Assembly: GCA_036924855.1 (NCBI GenBank) | Contig: JBAGRP010000001.1 | Span: forward strand, 4,154,001-4,218,000 | Origin: Nitrobacteraceae bacterium AZCC 2146 | GTDB lineage: Bacteria > Pseudomonadota > Alphaproteobacteria > Rhizobiales > Xanthobacteraceae | Reading direction: 5' to 3' | Length of the DNA: 64,000 nt | In this document: positions 45,996 through 55,357 of the stretch, one piece after another | Layout: each line of letters opens with the position of its first letter | How positions within the stretch are numbered: position 1 is the stretch's first letter | Notes under the pieces: generated by a model | What the model saw: the letters and a program-made list of their open reading frames with translations, nothing else | Database searches by the model: none | What the model was told of the DNA's origin: nothing | Program-made: the position numbers and the translations under genes

Positions 45996-46080
45996 CTGGA
46001 GCGTGGCAAGACCGAGGCGGCGTAAATCCCATTGAAATCGACGTTTCCGGACGATCAGAACGGCATTTTACGCCCCGATT

Positions 46081-46266
46081 TTACCAATAGGCACGACCGG
46101 GCCACACTGTTGGTGCCTCATTACCCTGCGCTGAGAAATATCCGCTAATATAAGTCAGCTCCTCGAAAAAAGGTCGTATCACTTCCCAAGCTCGCGCGAA
46201 TGCGGTGAAGGGTCTTGTGCCGAGCTGAGCTTCGGCAGTCTGGGATTGCTCGCTAGGGCGAGAAGA
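46081..46266 (-). pseudogene. Coding-like relic of 61 codons without a start
   Basis: On the minus strand, a frame open from 46266 to TAA 46081-46083 reads AFARAWEVIRPFFEELTYI then SGYFSAQGNEAP and VWPGRAYW. The composition looks protein-like, but no ATG is present and no family is recognised. It overlaps the 20-bp repeat at 46088. It could be the 3' end of a lost gene of an inserted element. Confidence 0.3.
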
Positions 46267-46275
46267 TCAATACCG

Positions 46276-46500
46276 CTACTTTCGTCCAATTATCCGCTCC
46301 CGATATGCCTCGATCCCGCGCTGCACATCCTTCTCGGGGACCCACTCCCCTTCCTCGTCCATGACGCCCGCCTCCAGCATCGCCGCAGCGCACTGCCAAT
46401 GCAGATCGACCCAACCGGGAACGTCAATCTCAGGCATCCCGTTTCGCCGACAGATTCGCTCGGCCATCTTTCGGGCTATAGGTTCGATGTTTGAGACCAT
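46276..46500 (-). CDS. Small conserved hypothetical protein
   Basis: 74 residues from ATG 46500 (TTG 46512 would add four). Acidic, helix-rich, with ARKMAERICRRNG and an acidic EGEWVPEKDVQRGI. Short proteins of this pattern are frequent, unnamed, in Bradyrhizobium. No function proposed. First intact gene inside the left island junction. Confidence 0.55.
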   Translation of the reverse strand: MVSNIEPIARKMAERICRRNGMPEIDVPGWVDLHWQCAAAMLEAGVMDEEGEWVPEKDVQRGIEAYRERIIGRK

Positions 46501-46694
46501 GGATATCGCCAATAGGTTGCGACCCGTTTATCCTCAGATGCCCGTGCACCGAGGACTTCGGATAGCGAATTCGTGTCGACTCAGACGCAGCCTACTAAGC
46601 GAACGATCGGCGTCGAGGTTCATCCCGCAGCCGCCGCGTTGCTCGATGGGCAACCGCCCCAATCTAGCCTTCGATTGATTGACATTGCCGAACT

Positions 46695-47141
46695 TTACTT
46701 TCGGGCGTCGATCAGGTGAGCGATGCGGCGGATCGCTAGCGTGTAGCCCTGGGTGCCGAGCCCGGCGATGACGCCGTCGGCGCGAAGCGAGACGTAGGAG
46801 TGATGGCGGAACGCCTCGCGCTTGTGCACGTTCGAGATATGCACTTCGATGACCGGCGGCTCGAAGGTGTTCAGCGCGTCGAGGATCGCAACCGACGTGT
46901 GGGTGAAGGCGGCGGGGTTGATAACGATGCCGCCGGCGGCGTCCCGGGCCTCGTGAATCCAGTCGATGATCTCGTATTCACGGTTGGACTGGTGAAAGCG
47001 CAGATCCAGCGCATGCTCCTTGGCGACCTTGCGGCACTCGGCCTCGACATCGGCGAGGGTTTCATGGCCGTAGATATGGGGCTGGCGCTTGCCGAGCAAA
47101 TTTAGATTCGGACCGTTCAGGACATAGACGAGGCGGCTCAT
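46695..47141 (-). CDS. aroQ: Type II 3-dehydroquinate dehydratase
   Basis: 148 residues, the usual size. [18 protein letters not shown] with catalytic Y24, NPAAFTHTS near 75, VIEVHISN with H101, and the REAFRHHSY loop. It interconverts 3-dehydroquinate and 3-dehydroshikimate in the cytosol. GGAGAAAC precedes ATG 47141. It is the last gene of a catabolic/transport operon, not a biosynthetic one, so a role in using external quinate/shikimate-like compounds is suggested (inference). Confidence 0.93.
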   Translation of the reverse strand: MSRLVYVLNGPNLNLLGKRQPHIYGHETLADVEAECRKVAKEHALDLRFHQSNREYEIIDWIHEARDAAGGIVINPAAFTHTSVAILDALNTFEPPVIEVHISNVHKREAFRHHSYVSLRADGVIAGLGTQGYTLAIRRIAHLIDARK

Positions 47142-47182
47142 AAGTTTCTCCGGGTCGCAGCGAGCAGTCTGGGTGTGCAAGG

Positions 47183-47959
47183 CTAGTGTCCCGGCAGAAT
47201 CTCGCCGAGGAATTTTCGGGTGCGCTCATGCTGGGGATTTTTGAAGAATTCTTCCGGCGGCGCCTCCTCGACGATTGATCCGCCAGACATGAACACGACG
47301 CGATCGGCGACTCGGCGGGCAAAGCCCATTTCGTGGGTAACGCAGATCATGGTCATCCCGTCATCGGCCAGACCGATCATGGTGTCGAGCACCTCCTTCA
47401 CCATCTCGGGATCGAGCGCGGAGGTGGGCTCGTCGAACAGCATCACCTTGGGCTCCATGCACAGCGCGCGGGCGATCGCAACGCGCTGCTGCTGTCCGCC
47501 GGACAGTTGCGCCGGATATTTGTCGGCCTGGTCAAGAATCTTCACTCGTTCGAGCAGCCGCCGGGCTATTCCTTCCGCGTCGACCTTGCTGGTTCCCCGC
47601 ACCCGCATCGGGGCCAGCATGCAGTTGGCAAGCACGGTCATGTGCGGAAACAGGTTGAACTGCTGAAACACCATGCCGACCTCGCGGCGCACCGCGTCGA
47701 TGGTCTTCGGGTCGTCGCCGACGAGGATGCCATCCACCAGAATGCGGCCGCGCGAATAACCCTCGAGATGGTTGATGCAGCGGATCAACGTCGATTTGCC
47801 TGATCCCGACGGTCCGCACAGCACGATTTTTTCGCCGGCGCGGACCGACAGGTTGATGTCCGTCAGGACCTGGAACGAGCCATACCATTTCTCAACATTC
47901 TCCATCGCGATCATCGGCGTGGACGCAGCGGCAATGGCGGGATCGACATGGCTCGTCAT
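47183..47959 (-). CDS. Polar amino acid-type ABC transporter ATPase
   Basis: 258 residues. Walker [10 protein letters not shown] near 49, [19 protein letters not shown] (typical of the GlnQ/HisP group), [22 protein letters not shown] and [10 protein letters not shown]. It energises the two permeases at 48895 and 49548. The partner enzymes suggest that the substrate may be an organic acid rather than an amino acid. Confidence 0.9.
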   Translation of the reverse strand: MTSHVDPAIAAASTPMIAMENVEKWYGSFQVLTDINLSVRAGEKIVLCGPSGSGKSTLIRCINHLEGYSRGRILVDGILVGDDPKTIDAVRREVGMVFQQFNLFPHMTVLANCMLAPMRVRGTSKVDAEGIARRLLERVKILDQADKYPAQLSGGQQQRVAIARALCMEPKVMLFDEPTSALDPEMVKEVLDTMIGLADDGMTMICVTHEMGFARRVADRVVFMSGGSIVEEAPPEEFFKNPQHERTRKFLGEILPGH

Positions 47960-47985
47960 AAGGTCTGTCCTGGTTCTGGCTGCGA

Positions 47986-48828
47986 TCAGGTGGCTTCGAA
48001 GGGAACGCCTTCAACGCTGGTGGGAAATTGCACCGGAGCCTGCTTCATCCATTTCTGAGTAACCTTAGCCAAATCGCCATTGGCACGGATCTTCTCGATG
48101 AACGCGTTGACGGCGGCATTGAATTCCTTCTCGCCTTGCCGCGTGCATGCGCCGTTGTAGAGCCGCGTGAACTCCAGTTTGGTCTCGTAGGCGCCCGGCT
48201 TGGCCTGGTTCAGGCGGTCCGTATAAAACATGTTCGAGCCCACGGCTTGGACCTGCCCGGAGACCAGCGCCTGAATCGTCGCCGCATCGTCGTCGAAGCG
48301 ACGGATCGTCGTGCTCGGCGGCGCGTTCTTGGTCACCTGGGTGTCCTGCACGCTGGAGCGCGGCACCCCGATCACGAACTTTTCCATGTCCGCATTGCTC
48401 TTAATCGCAGTGTCCTTGGCCGCGACCAGACCCATGGTGTTGGCGACATAGGGCTTGCTGAACTGCACTACCTTGGCACGCTCCGGCAGCATGGCCATGG
48501 TGGCGAACAGGATATCGACCCGTCCCGTGGTCAGCGCCGGAATCCGGTTTGCCACCGCAAGCGGCACGAACTCGACGGGCACGCCGAGGTCCTTGCCGAA
48601 AAGCTCGGCGATATCGGCATCGAAGCCCTCCTGCTTGCCGCTGGAATTGACGAAGCCCCATGGCGGATTGTCGCCCTGGATTCCGACCACCAGCTTGCCC
48701 TTGGCCTTGATCTCCGTTGGCGTCAGCGCGGCTGCGGGACGGATGGTGAATGCAGTGGCCGCGAGCAGCGAAGCACCGGCCAGCAGGACGTGACGACGAT
48801 TCAGCTTGGTAGTGTTAAAATCACTCAT
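47986..48828 (-). CDS. Family 3 ABC substrate-binding protein
   Basis: 280 residues. Tat-type signal ([13 protein letters not shown]) to about residue 34. SBP_bac_3 features: [57 protein letters not shown] and WMKQ near the end. GGAGGAG lies before the ATG. Cys in [14 protein letters not shown] is unusual; usually a Gly/Ser region there contacts ligand. Confidence 0.9.
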   Translation of the reverse strand: MSDFNTTKLNRRHVLLAGASLLAATAFTIRPAAALTPTEIKAKGKLVVGIQGDNPPWGFVNSSGKQEGFDADIAELFGKDLGVPVEFVPLAVANRIPALTTGRVDILFATMAMLPERAKVVQFSKPYVANTMGLVAAKDTAIKSNADMEKFVIGVPRSSVQDTQVTKNAPPSTTIRRFDDDAATIQALVSGQVQAVGSNMFYTDRLNQAKPGAYETKLEFTRLYNGACTRQGEKEFNAAVNAFIEKIRANGDLAKVTQKWMKQAPVQFPTSVEGVPFEAT

Positions 48829-48894
48829 GGTGTTTTCTCCTCCGTTTAGTTTTTGATTGCAGCACTTCCAGAATTCACCCTTTGCGACGATCGC

Positions 48895-49536
48895 TCAGCG
48901 CTGGGACGACGCAAACTTTCGCTCAAGCCGCGCCCCGTAAAGCGACAACGGCCAGCACAACAGGAAATAGAGGGCGCCGACGATGCCGAACACGAGTAGC
49001 GGCTTGAACACCTGGTTCGAGACGATGCTTCCAGCGCGGGTCAACTCGGTGAAGCCGACGATCGCCGCCAGCGACGTGCCCTTGATGAGCTGAACCAGGA
49101 ATCCGATGGTCGCAGGAAGCGAGATGCGGAACGCCTGCGGAAGCACAACGTCCCGCATCCGCGCGACATAGCGGATGCCGAGCGCCTTGGCCGCCTCGGT
49201 TTGCCCGCGCGGCACTGCCTCGATCGACCCACGCCATATTTCGCCAAGATAGGCACTGGCGTGCAGGGTAAAGCCAATGGCCACGGCAACCCAGGCATCG
49301 AGCCGGAGGCCGACTAGCGCCAGGCCGTAATACACGACGAACAGCTGCATTAGCAGCGGCGTGCCCTGGAACAGGGAGATATAGCCGGTCGTCACATGGA
49401 CAACCACACTGGAGCGCGAGGTTCGTGCCAACGCCACCGCAAGGCCGGCGAGGCCGCCGCAAACGAAGCCAATCGCCGACAGCGCCAGGGTCCACTGCAG
49501 GCCCTTCAGGAGAAAGAGGAACTCACCAAAGCCCAC
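48895..49536 (-). CDS. Polar amino acid-type ABC permease (second)
   Basis: 213 residues from GTG 49536, chosen because GGGAG sits eight bases upstream; the long open frame running up to 50226 is a shadow across the neighbouring gene. HisM/GlnP-type: LFQGTPLLMQLFVVYYGLAL and EAAKALGIRYVARMRDVVLPQAFRISLP (EAA loop). Confidence 0.87.
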   Translation of the reverse strand: MGFGEFLFLLKGLQWTLALSAIGFVCGGLAGLAVALARTSRSSVVVHVTTGYISLFQGTPLLMQLFVVYYGLALVGLRLDAWVAVAIGFTLHASAYLGEIWRGSIEAVPRGQTEAAKALGIRYVARMRDVVLPQAFRISLPATIGFLVQLIKGTSLAAIVGFTELTRAGSIVSNQVFKPLLVFGIVGALYFLLCWPLSLYGARLERKFASSQR

Positions 49537-49547
49537 GGAACCGCTCC

Positions 49548-50216
49548 CTACTTGATCGGGTAATCGAAATAAACCTTGGCGATGACGTTGAAGAATCGCA
49601 TCATCAGCCACGACATGATGAAATAGAACAGCGTGACGGTGCCGTAGACCTCGAAGCTGCGGAATGAATTGGATTCGATGATCTGCGCCACCGAGGTCAG
49701 TTCGTAGGCGGAGACTGCCGAGGCGACGCTGGTGGTCAGCGTCAGCAGAATGAACTGACTGGTTAACGACGGATAGATCGCGCGCAGCGCCGGCTTCAGG
49801 ACGATCAGCCGGAACACCTCGGCCTTGTGAAGGCCGAGAGCGAGGCCGGCTTCGACCTGCCCCCTGTTGATCGACTGAACGCCGCCACGGATGATCTCGA
49901 TGGCATAGGCGCCGCCGTTGATGCCCAGGGCGATGACCGCGGTTACCGTCGGATTGAGACGCACGCCGGCCAGCGGCAATGCGAAGAAGATAAAGTAGAT
50001 CTGGACCAGGAACGGGGTGTTGCGGATCAGCTCGACGAACGCCATGACCAGCAAGCGCAACGGACGGATATGGGAGTCGCGCAAGACCACGCCGCCGATT
50101 CCGATCACGATCGCGATCGCCATCCCGCCGAGCGCAAGGCCAAGCGTTCCTGCACAGCCCCACAGCAGGCTTGGAAGCCCGTCGAGGACGGGCGCAAAAT
50201 CGAGCTTGTAGTTCAC
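49548..50216 (-). CDS. Polar amino acid-type ABC permease (first)
   Basis: 222 residues, GTG start at 50216. VELIRNTPFLVQIYFIFFALPL and EAGLALGLHKAEVFRLIVLKPALRAIYP (EAA loop) mark the HisQM family. It forms a heterodimer channel with the next permease 11 bp downstream. An out-of-frame ATG at 50225 has the better ribosome binding site, so initiation may be inefficient. Confidence 0.87.
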   Translation of the reverse strand: MNYKLDFAPVLDGLPSLLWGCAGTLGLALGGMAIAIVIGIGGVVLRDSHIRPLRLLVMAFVELIRNTPFLVQIYFIFFALPLAGVRLNPTVTAVIALGINGGAYAIEIIRGGVQSINRGQVEAGLALGLHKAEVFRLIVLKPALRAIYPSLTSQFILLTLTTSVASAVSAYELTSVAQIIESNSFRSFEVYGTVTLFYFIMSWLMMRFFNVIAKVYFDYPIK

Positions 50217-50331
50217 CGGCGCTCATCCCTTGTCATCATGTGGTCGCAACGCGAATTCTGCATCGCTTGCGTCCGATCTCTTGCCGGATCTGTTTTTGGA
50301 CTTAATCAGTAGCTGCAATCGCCGTTTGGCG

Positions 50332-51153
50332 TCACTGCAGCGGAATCGTCAGATCGGCGATCAACGGACGGGTGTCGGGACGCGTCCCTCGCCACCATTC
50401 AAACGCCTCGGCAGCCTGCTCGACCAGCATACCGACGCCATCAGCCATCTGTCCTGCTCCGGCCGTTCTGGTAAACTGCAGAAACGGCGTCAGTCCCTTG
50501 CCGTAAGCAAACTCGTAGACCAGACTTCCTGGGGCGACCGCGCCTGCCGCGAAGTGCGGCAGTTCTCCGCGAAGACTTGCCGATGTTGCGTTCAGGACCA
50601 CATCGTAATTTGAACTACCCACTTCGTCACCGTTCTTGACGTCGACTTTGCCGAAGCGGGCGAATTGATGTTGCAGCGCATCCGCCTTGGAGCGGGTTCG
50701 GTTGACGATGGTCAGCCGGCTGGGTCCGGCTTCCAGGATCGGCACCACAGCGCCGCGCGCCGCGCCGCCGGCGCCGAGCATCAGCACGCGTTTGCCCGCG
50801 AGCGATACGCCGAGATTATGCTGGATGTCCCGCACCAGTCCGATACCGTCGAAATTCTCAGCGATGACCTCGTCACCCTCGAACTTCAGACAGTTCGCCG
50901 CGCCGGCATATTCCGCCCGCGGCATGCGCCGGGTTGCCAGCGCGTGGGCCTCGAGCTTGAACGGAGCCGTGATATTGATGCCGCGCCCGCCCGCGCCGTG
51001 AAACGTTTCGACACTCGCGCCGAAGCCGTCCAGCGGCGCTTCAATCTTGCCGTAGTCGATATCCTCGCCGGTCTCCCGGGCGAAGGTCATGTGGATCAGC
51101 GGCGACTTGGTGTGGCTCAGCGGATTGCCGAACACAGCATAGCGGTCGGTCAT
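50332..51153 (-). CDS. aroE: Shikimate dehydrogenase
   Basis: 273 residues from ATG 51153 (AGGGAG upstream). Substrate site GNPLSHTKSPLIH at 9-21 and catalytic K66 in NITAPFK with D102 in NFDG; NADP motif GAGGAARG at 128-135 followed by NRTRSK. It interconverts shikimate and 3-dehydroshikimate. Packed with an importer and CoA enzymes, it may be a catabolic shikimate/quinate oxidase rather than the biosynthetic copy (inference; the housekeeping aroE would be elsewhere). Confidence 0.9.
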   Translation of the reverse strand: MTDRYAVFGNPLSHTKSPLIHMTFARETGEDIDYGKIEAPLDGFGASVETFHGAGGRGINITAPFKLEAHALATRRMPRAEYAGAANCLKFEGDEVIAENFDGIGLVRDIQHNLGVSLAGKRVLMLGAGGAARGAVVPILEAGPSRLTIVNRTRSKADALQHQFARFGKVDVKNGDEVGSSNYDVVLNATSASLRGELPHFAAGAVAPGSLVYEFAYGKGLTPFLQFTRTAGAGQMADGVGMLVEQAAEAFEWWRGTRPDTRPLIADLTIPLQ

Positions 51154-51205
51154 GTCGGGACTCCCTGACGGGACATGGTCGGAAGAGCGTTGCGGCGGCC
51201 GAGCT

Positions 51206-52441
51206 TCATGGCAGCGCTGCCTTTTCGGCATAGAGCACGCCGTCCCTGACCATCGTGTCGATGTCAGCCTCGGAGTAGCCGAGCGACGCCGCGATGGAGC
51301 GGTTGTGTTGTCCCAGCAAAGGTGCGGGCATTTTGGGCGTGGTGTTGCAATCGGAAAAGCGGAACGGCAGGTTCGGCAACCTGACCTTGCCGAGCACTGG
51401 ATGGTCCTGCTCGATCACCATGTTGCGGGCATGGATCTGCGGATCCGCAAGCACCTGGTCGATGGTCTGCACCGCCGAACAGGGGACTTCCGCGGCGTCG
51501 AGCGCCGCAAGGCATTGCTTCACCGTCTGCCCCTTGGTCCAGCCTTCTACAATGCGGGTTGCCTCGGCATAGTTCTGCGCGCGGCCGGCCGGCTGGGCGA
51601 AGCGCGGGTCGCTCGCCAGTTCATCGCCGCCGATCAACTGGGCAAGCCGGTTCCAAGCCTGATCCACTTGCGCGGCGATCACGAGATAGCCGTCGCTCCC
51701 TGAGAACACGCCGTAGATGGGGGAGTCCGGCTGGCCCGAGCCAGTCTGCCGCGGCAGGTCGGTGCCATCGCTGAGCGTATAGCGCTGCACCGCGTAGTCA
51801 TGCATCGAAACCATGCAGTCATACAGTGCGAGGTCGATGTGCTGGCCCTTGCCGCTGGTTGCACGCCCGACTAGCGCCGCACAGATCGCCGCCACACCAT
51901 GCACGCCTGTATACATGTCGGCGATCGGCATCCGCAGCAGCGGCGGTGCTTCGCCGGGATTACCGACCTGGGCCATCGCGCCGGATTTGGCCTCTGCGAT
52001 CAGCCCGAACCCGGCCTTCGCCGCATCCGGTCCGGTATGCCCATAGGCCGACACAGAACAATAGACGAGATGCGGATTGAGTTTTGACAGCGCGGCATAG
52101 CCGAGGCCGAGCTTGTCCAACGCGCCGGGCCTATAATTCTCGACGAATACGTCGGCAGTCTTGACGAGCTCCTGCAGCATCGCGAGCCCGCGACTGTCCT
52201 TCAGATCAATGCACAGGCCCTGCTTGCCCATGTTTTGCTGCAGGAAGTAGCCGGACTGGCCATCCTTGAAGTAACCATGGGCGCGGCCGGCGTCGCCCTC
52301 CTTGGGCCGCTCGACCTTGATGACCTCGGCGCCCATCGCCGAGAGGCAGCGTGACATATGCGGCCCGGCCAGGAAATGGCTGTAGTCGATGACGCGGATG
52401 CCGGTCAGCGGCAGCGGCTGGATAGCCTTCGGCGCGCTCAT
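51206..52441 (-). CDS. Family III (CaiB/BaiF) CoA-transferase
   Basis: 411 residues. IRVIDYSHFLAGPHMSRCLSAMGAEVIKVERP, catalytic D175 in IADMYTG, and SIAASLGYSEADI near the end. The ATG shares ATGA with the MaoC stop. It activates an organic acid to its CoA ester for the MaoC-type hydratase next door. It is not a close copy of the transferase at 38365. Confidence 0.9.
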   Translation of the reverse strand: MSAPKAIQPLPLTGIRVIDYSHFLAGPHMSRCLSAMGAEVIKVERPKEGDAGRAHGYFKDGQSGYFLQQNMGKQGLCIDLKDSRGLAMLQELVKTADVFVENYRPGALDKLGLGYAALSKLNPHLVYCSVSAYGHTGPDAAKAGFGLIAEAKSGAMAQVGNPGEAPPLLRMPIADMYTGVHGVAAICAALVGRATSGKGQHIDLALYDCMVSMHDYAVQRYTLSDGTDLPRQTGSGQPDSPIYGVFSGSDGYLVIAAQVDQAWNRLAQLIGGDELASDPRFAQPAGRAQNYAEATRIVEGWTKGQTVKQCLAALDAAEVPCSAVQTIDQVLADPQIHARNMVIEQDHPVLGKVRLPNLPFRFSDCNTTPKMPAPLLGQHNRSIAASLGYSEADIDTMVRDGVLYAEKAALP

Positions 52442-52920
52442 GACGGCGCTCCCAGTTCGGCGTCGGGCCGTCGCAGGATCATCAGCTTGTGCTCGCCCTT
52501 CTGCACCACCTCGCCTTCCTGGTTGATCAGTTCGGACGCCAGGTTGACGATGCCCCAGCCGGTCTTTCGGGTGATGCGCATACTGCCGATGCGATATTTT
52601 ACATGCAGCCGGTCGCCGGCGCGGATCGGTTTGAGGAAATCCCAGTTCCAGCCCAGCGATGCGCCCGGTGGGAATTGTAGCGAACCTTGGGTCTTCAGCC
52701 CATCCGCCAGCGACAAGCCGAACAGCCCGTGCGCAACGATGCCGCCGAAATGCGACGCCTTGGCGAACTCTTCATCTACATGGACGGGCGTGTGATCGCC
52801 GGTGAGGTCCGCATAGGCGCGGATCATCTCCTTGGTCACCGTGACTTCCGGGGTCACGCCCTCGTCGCCGAGCTTGACGTCGTCGTAGTAGCGTTCTTGC
52901 GGTTGCTTAGCTTGTATCAT
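52438..52920 (-). CDS. MaoC-family (R)-specific enoyl-CoA hydratase-like protein
   Basis: 160 residues, single hot-dog domain. The hydratase motif YADLTGDHTPVHVDEEFAKAS (D42, H47) and GGIVAHGLFGLSL are intact. It would add water to, or remove it from, a CoA ester such as a mesaconyl- or enoyl-CoA. AGGAAG precedes ATG 52920. Coupled to the CoA-transferase. Confidence 0.88.
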   Translation of the reverse strand: MIQAKQPQERYYDDVKLGDEGVTPEVTVTKEMIRAYADLTGDHTPVHVDEEFAKASHFGGIVAHGLFGLSLADGLKTQGSLQFPPGASLGWNWDFLKPIRAGDRLHVKYRIGSMRITRKTGWGIVNLASELINQEGEVVQKGEHKLMILRRPDAELGAPS

Positions 52921-52930
52921 GAGCCGCTTC

Positions 52931-53323
52931 CTATGCGCGTGGATTGACGGCGAGCGCCGCCTTGACGGCGCCGGGGCTGGCCGCAAGAAGTTCGACGATC
53001 AGACCGTCCGGCAGCACGAGCCAGTTGGCCCCCTTGTCGAGATGCGAGACGCCAAAACCCTGCGCCGCCGCGATGGCCGCATCGACGTCCTCGCACATCA
53101 GGCCGAGATGGGCGAAGCGCCCCTCAGGGCCCTCGAAATTGGGGTCGGCCATCAATTGCAACCCGCCGAAGGTCCAGACCTGGCGCGGCGATTCTGCATC
53201 GCCATCGACATCGCGCAACGTCATGCCCAGCACCTCGCGGAAGAAGCGGATGTGCCATTGAATATCCTTCACCTTGAAGGCGACGTGCTCGAGATAGGCC
53301 TTGTTTGGATGAACCCTTTCCAT
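52931..53323 (-). CDS. VOC-superfamily (glyoxalase/dioxygenase fold) protein
   Basis: 130 residues from ATG 53323 (GGGAGG upstream). LEHVAFKVKDIQWHIRFFREVLGM, GRFAHLGLMCEDVDAAI and PDGLIVELL keep two of the usual metal ligands (H, E). Could be an isomerase, lyase or dioxygenase-like enzyme acting in the operon; the reaction is unknown. Confidence 0.8.
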   Translation of the reverse strand: MERVHPNKAYLEHVAFKVKDIQWHIRFFREVLGMTLRDVDGDAESPRQVWTFGGLQLMADPNFEGPEGRFAHLGLMCEDVDAAIAAAQGFGVSHLDKGANWLVLPDGLIVELLAASPGAVKAALAVNPRA

Positions 53324-53325
53324 CG

Positions 53326-54279
53326 TTACCTCCCGGTCGCACAGAGCGCCGCGCGCTCGATGCCCTTCACACAGGCGACCAGCGTCGCATTGACCGGCGT
53401 CGGCACACCTGTCCGGGTGCCCGCGTGCACCACGGCGCCGTTGATGAAGTCGACTTCGGTCACCGAGCCCTTTTCGAGGCTCTGCAGCATCGACGCCTTG
53501 AACTCCGGGGGCAGGCCGCTGGCGGCCTTCACCCATGCATCATGCGGATGAATGGTTTCCAGCGCGATGCCGCTGGCCCGGGCCACCGCGATTGCTTCCG
53601 CCACCGCGGCGGTCGCGGCTATTTCGATTTCCGGCATGGCGTAGAGTTCGCCATAGGCAAGCCGCGTGATGCCGCTCAGCGCGCCGGTCGCGACATTAAC
53701 GAGAAGCTTGTCCCACATGGCGCCGATGATGTTGCGGCTGACAACCAGCGGCATGCCCGCGGCCGAAAATGCTGCGGCGATGCGTTCGATGCGCGGCGTG
53801 ATCCGGCCGTCGAGTTCGCCGATAATGGTTTCCTTGCCGGCAACGCCGGCGATGACATGTCCAGGGGCGACCATGACGCCGCCGACATAGGTCTTGCCAG
53901 CGATCACCCTGTCGCGTCCCACCAGGTCGGCCAGCACGACCTCGTGGCCAAGCCCGTTCTGCAGCGACAGCACCGTGGTATCCGGACCGATCAGCCCGAT
54001 GGCGGCCTTGACCGCCTCGGCTGTGTGGAAGGATTTAACCAACACGATCACCAGATCGACCGTTTTGCCCGCCTCGGCCGGGATCGCCGCGCGGACCGGC
54101 ACCACGCGGTCCTTGCCGTCGGCACGCATGGTCAGGCCGTGGCTATTGATGGCGTCCACATGGGCGCGGTTGCGGTTGACGAGCAGGACGTCATGGCCGG
54201 CTTCCGCCAGCGTGCCGCCGATCGCCGAACCGAGCGCGCCAGCGCCAATGATCCCAACCTTCAAGTGCGTCGCTCCCAT
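53326..54279 (-). CDS. 2-dehydropantoate 2-reductase (PanE/ApbA) family protein
   Basis: 317 residues. NADP motif GIIGAGALGSAIGG (GAGALGS 12-18), LVKSFHTAEAV near 82, LQNGLGHEVVLAD near 105 and the catalytic Lys in MWDKLLVNVATGALSGI near 188. The family reduces 2-oxoacids; in a catabolic operon it may act on another 2-oxo/2-hydroxy acid rather than ketopantoate (inference). First gene of the leftward operon, divergent from a LysR gene. Confidence 0.86.
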   Translation of the reverse strand: MGATHLKVGIIGAGALGSAIGGTLAEAGHDVLLVNRNRAHVDAINSHGLTMRADGKDRVVPVRAAIPAEAGKTVDLVIVLVKSFHTAEAVKAAIGLIGPDTTVLSLQNGLGHEVVLADLVGRDRVIAGKTYVGGVMVAPGHVIAGVAGKETIIGELDGRITPRIERIAAAFSAAGMPLVVSRNIIGAMWDKLLVNVATGALSGITRLAYGELYAMPEIEIAATAAVAEAIAVARASGIALETIHPHDAWVKAASGLPPEFKASMLQSLEKGSVTEVDFINGAVVHAGTRTGVPTPVNATLVACVKGIERAALCATGR

Positions 54280-54385
54280 GTGCCGGTCATTGCCAGGCAA
54301 CGGGCGAACACTAGGAAGGACATCTCTTTTCGGCTATGCAATGACATCAATATTCATCATTGTGAAATTTAATAATGGTATTTGG

Positions 54386-55357
54386 ATGCTTCGCCTCGAA
54401 CAGATCGATCTTCGTCTGCTGCGCATCTTCGACGCGATGCATGCCAACCGCCATGTCACCCGCGCCGCCGAGGAGTTGGGTCTGAGCCAGCCCACCATTT
54501 CGATCGGCCTCGGCAAACTGCGGCAACAATTTGGGGATCCGCTGTTCGTGCGCACCAGCGACGGCATGCTGCCGACCTCGCGCGCCGACGCTTTAATCGG
54601 GCCGGTCCGCGACGTGCTGCATATGGTCCGGCACGTCTGCGAGATGGAGGCTGCGTTCGATCCGGCCTCCGCCAGCCGCAAGTTCCGCATCTGCATGACC
54701 GATGCGAGTCACATCACCCTGCTGCCGCGGATCTTCGCCGCGGTGCGCAAGGCGGCGCCCGGCGTGGCGATCGAGGCCGCGCGCATCGACGAGTTCATGC
54801 CCCAAGCCCTTCAAGCCGGTGAGGCCGACTTGGCGCTCGGACTGATTCCGAGCCTGGAGACCGGCTTCTATCAGCAGACCCTGTTCCGGCAGGATTTCAT
54901 CTGCCTGACCGGCCCGCAGCATCCCCGGATCGGCGCGTCGCTCACCCTTGCCCAGTATCAGGCTGAAGAACATATCGGCATTGTCTCCGGCACCGGCCAG
55001 CAATTGCTGGAGGAAGCAGTGAAGCAGTTCGGCATCGAGCGCCGCGTGATGCTGCAACTGCCCGGCTTCCTCGGACTGACTGGCATTCTTGCTGCCTCCG
55101 ATCTGATCGTGACACTGCCGCGGCATATTGGAGCGACGCTGGCAGCACTTGGCGGGCTCCACGTGCATGCTTGCCCGTTTCCGATCCCGGAGTTCTCGGT
55201 GAAGCAGCACTGGCATGCGCGCTACCATCACGACATGGCCAATCGCTGGCTGCGCAACCTCTGCGCCAGACTGTTTCTCCGGAATGAAGCATCTGCTGTT
55301 CAGACGGCCCAAGCGGATCACGATGGCCAGATGAAACCTCAGCGAGGAACATGCTGA
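54386..55357 (+). CDS. LysR-type regulator of the island operon
   Basis: 323 residues. HTH of the NahR/NodD branch (IDLRLLRIFDAMHANRHVTRAAEELGLSQPTIS, FVRTSDGM). The effector domain ends in a long LPRHIGATLAALGG and a polar tail. Divergent from the PanE-like gene across a 106-bp AT-rich gap (AATATTCATCATTGTGAAATTT at about 54349-54370), which should hold the operator. Such regulators often sense aromatic or alicyclic acids. Confidence 0.88.
   Translation: MLRLEQIDLRLLRIFDAMHANRHVTRAAEELGLSQPTISIGLGKLRQQFGDPLFVRTSDGMLPTSRADALIGPVRDVLHMVRHVCEMEAAFDPASASRKFRICMTDASHITLLPRIFAAVRKAAPGVAIEAARIDEFMPQALQAGEADLALGLIPSLETGFYQQTLFRQDFICLTGPQHPRIGASLTLAQYQAEEHIGIVSGTGQQLLEEAVKQFGIERRVMLQLPGFLGLTGILAASDLIVTLPRHIGATLAALGGLHVHACPFPIPEFSVKQHWHARYHHDMANRWLRNLCARLFLRNEASAVQTAQADHDGQMKPQRGTC

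Noticed and set aside
44268..46002. CCGAAGCTGGAG shared at about 44268 and 45990
   Set aside because: Only 12 bp and the DNA between each copy and the following 20-bp repeat differs, so it may be chance.
48895..50226. One long frame spanning both island permeases
   Set aside because: Only its last 213 codons match a permease; the upstream part is out of frame with the first permease, and a GTG with a ribosome binding site starts the second at 49536.
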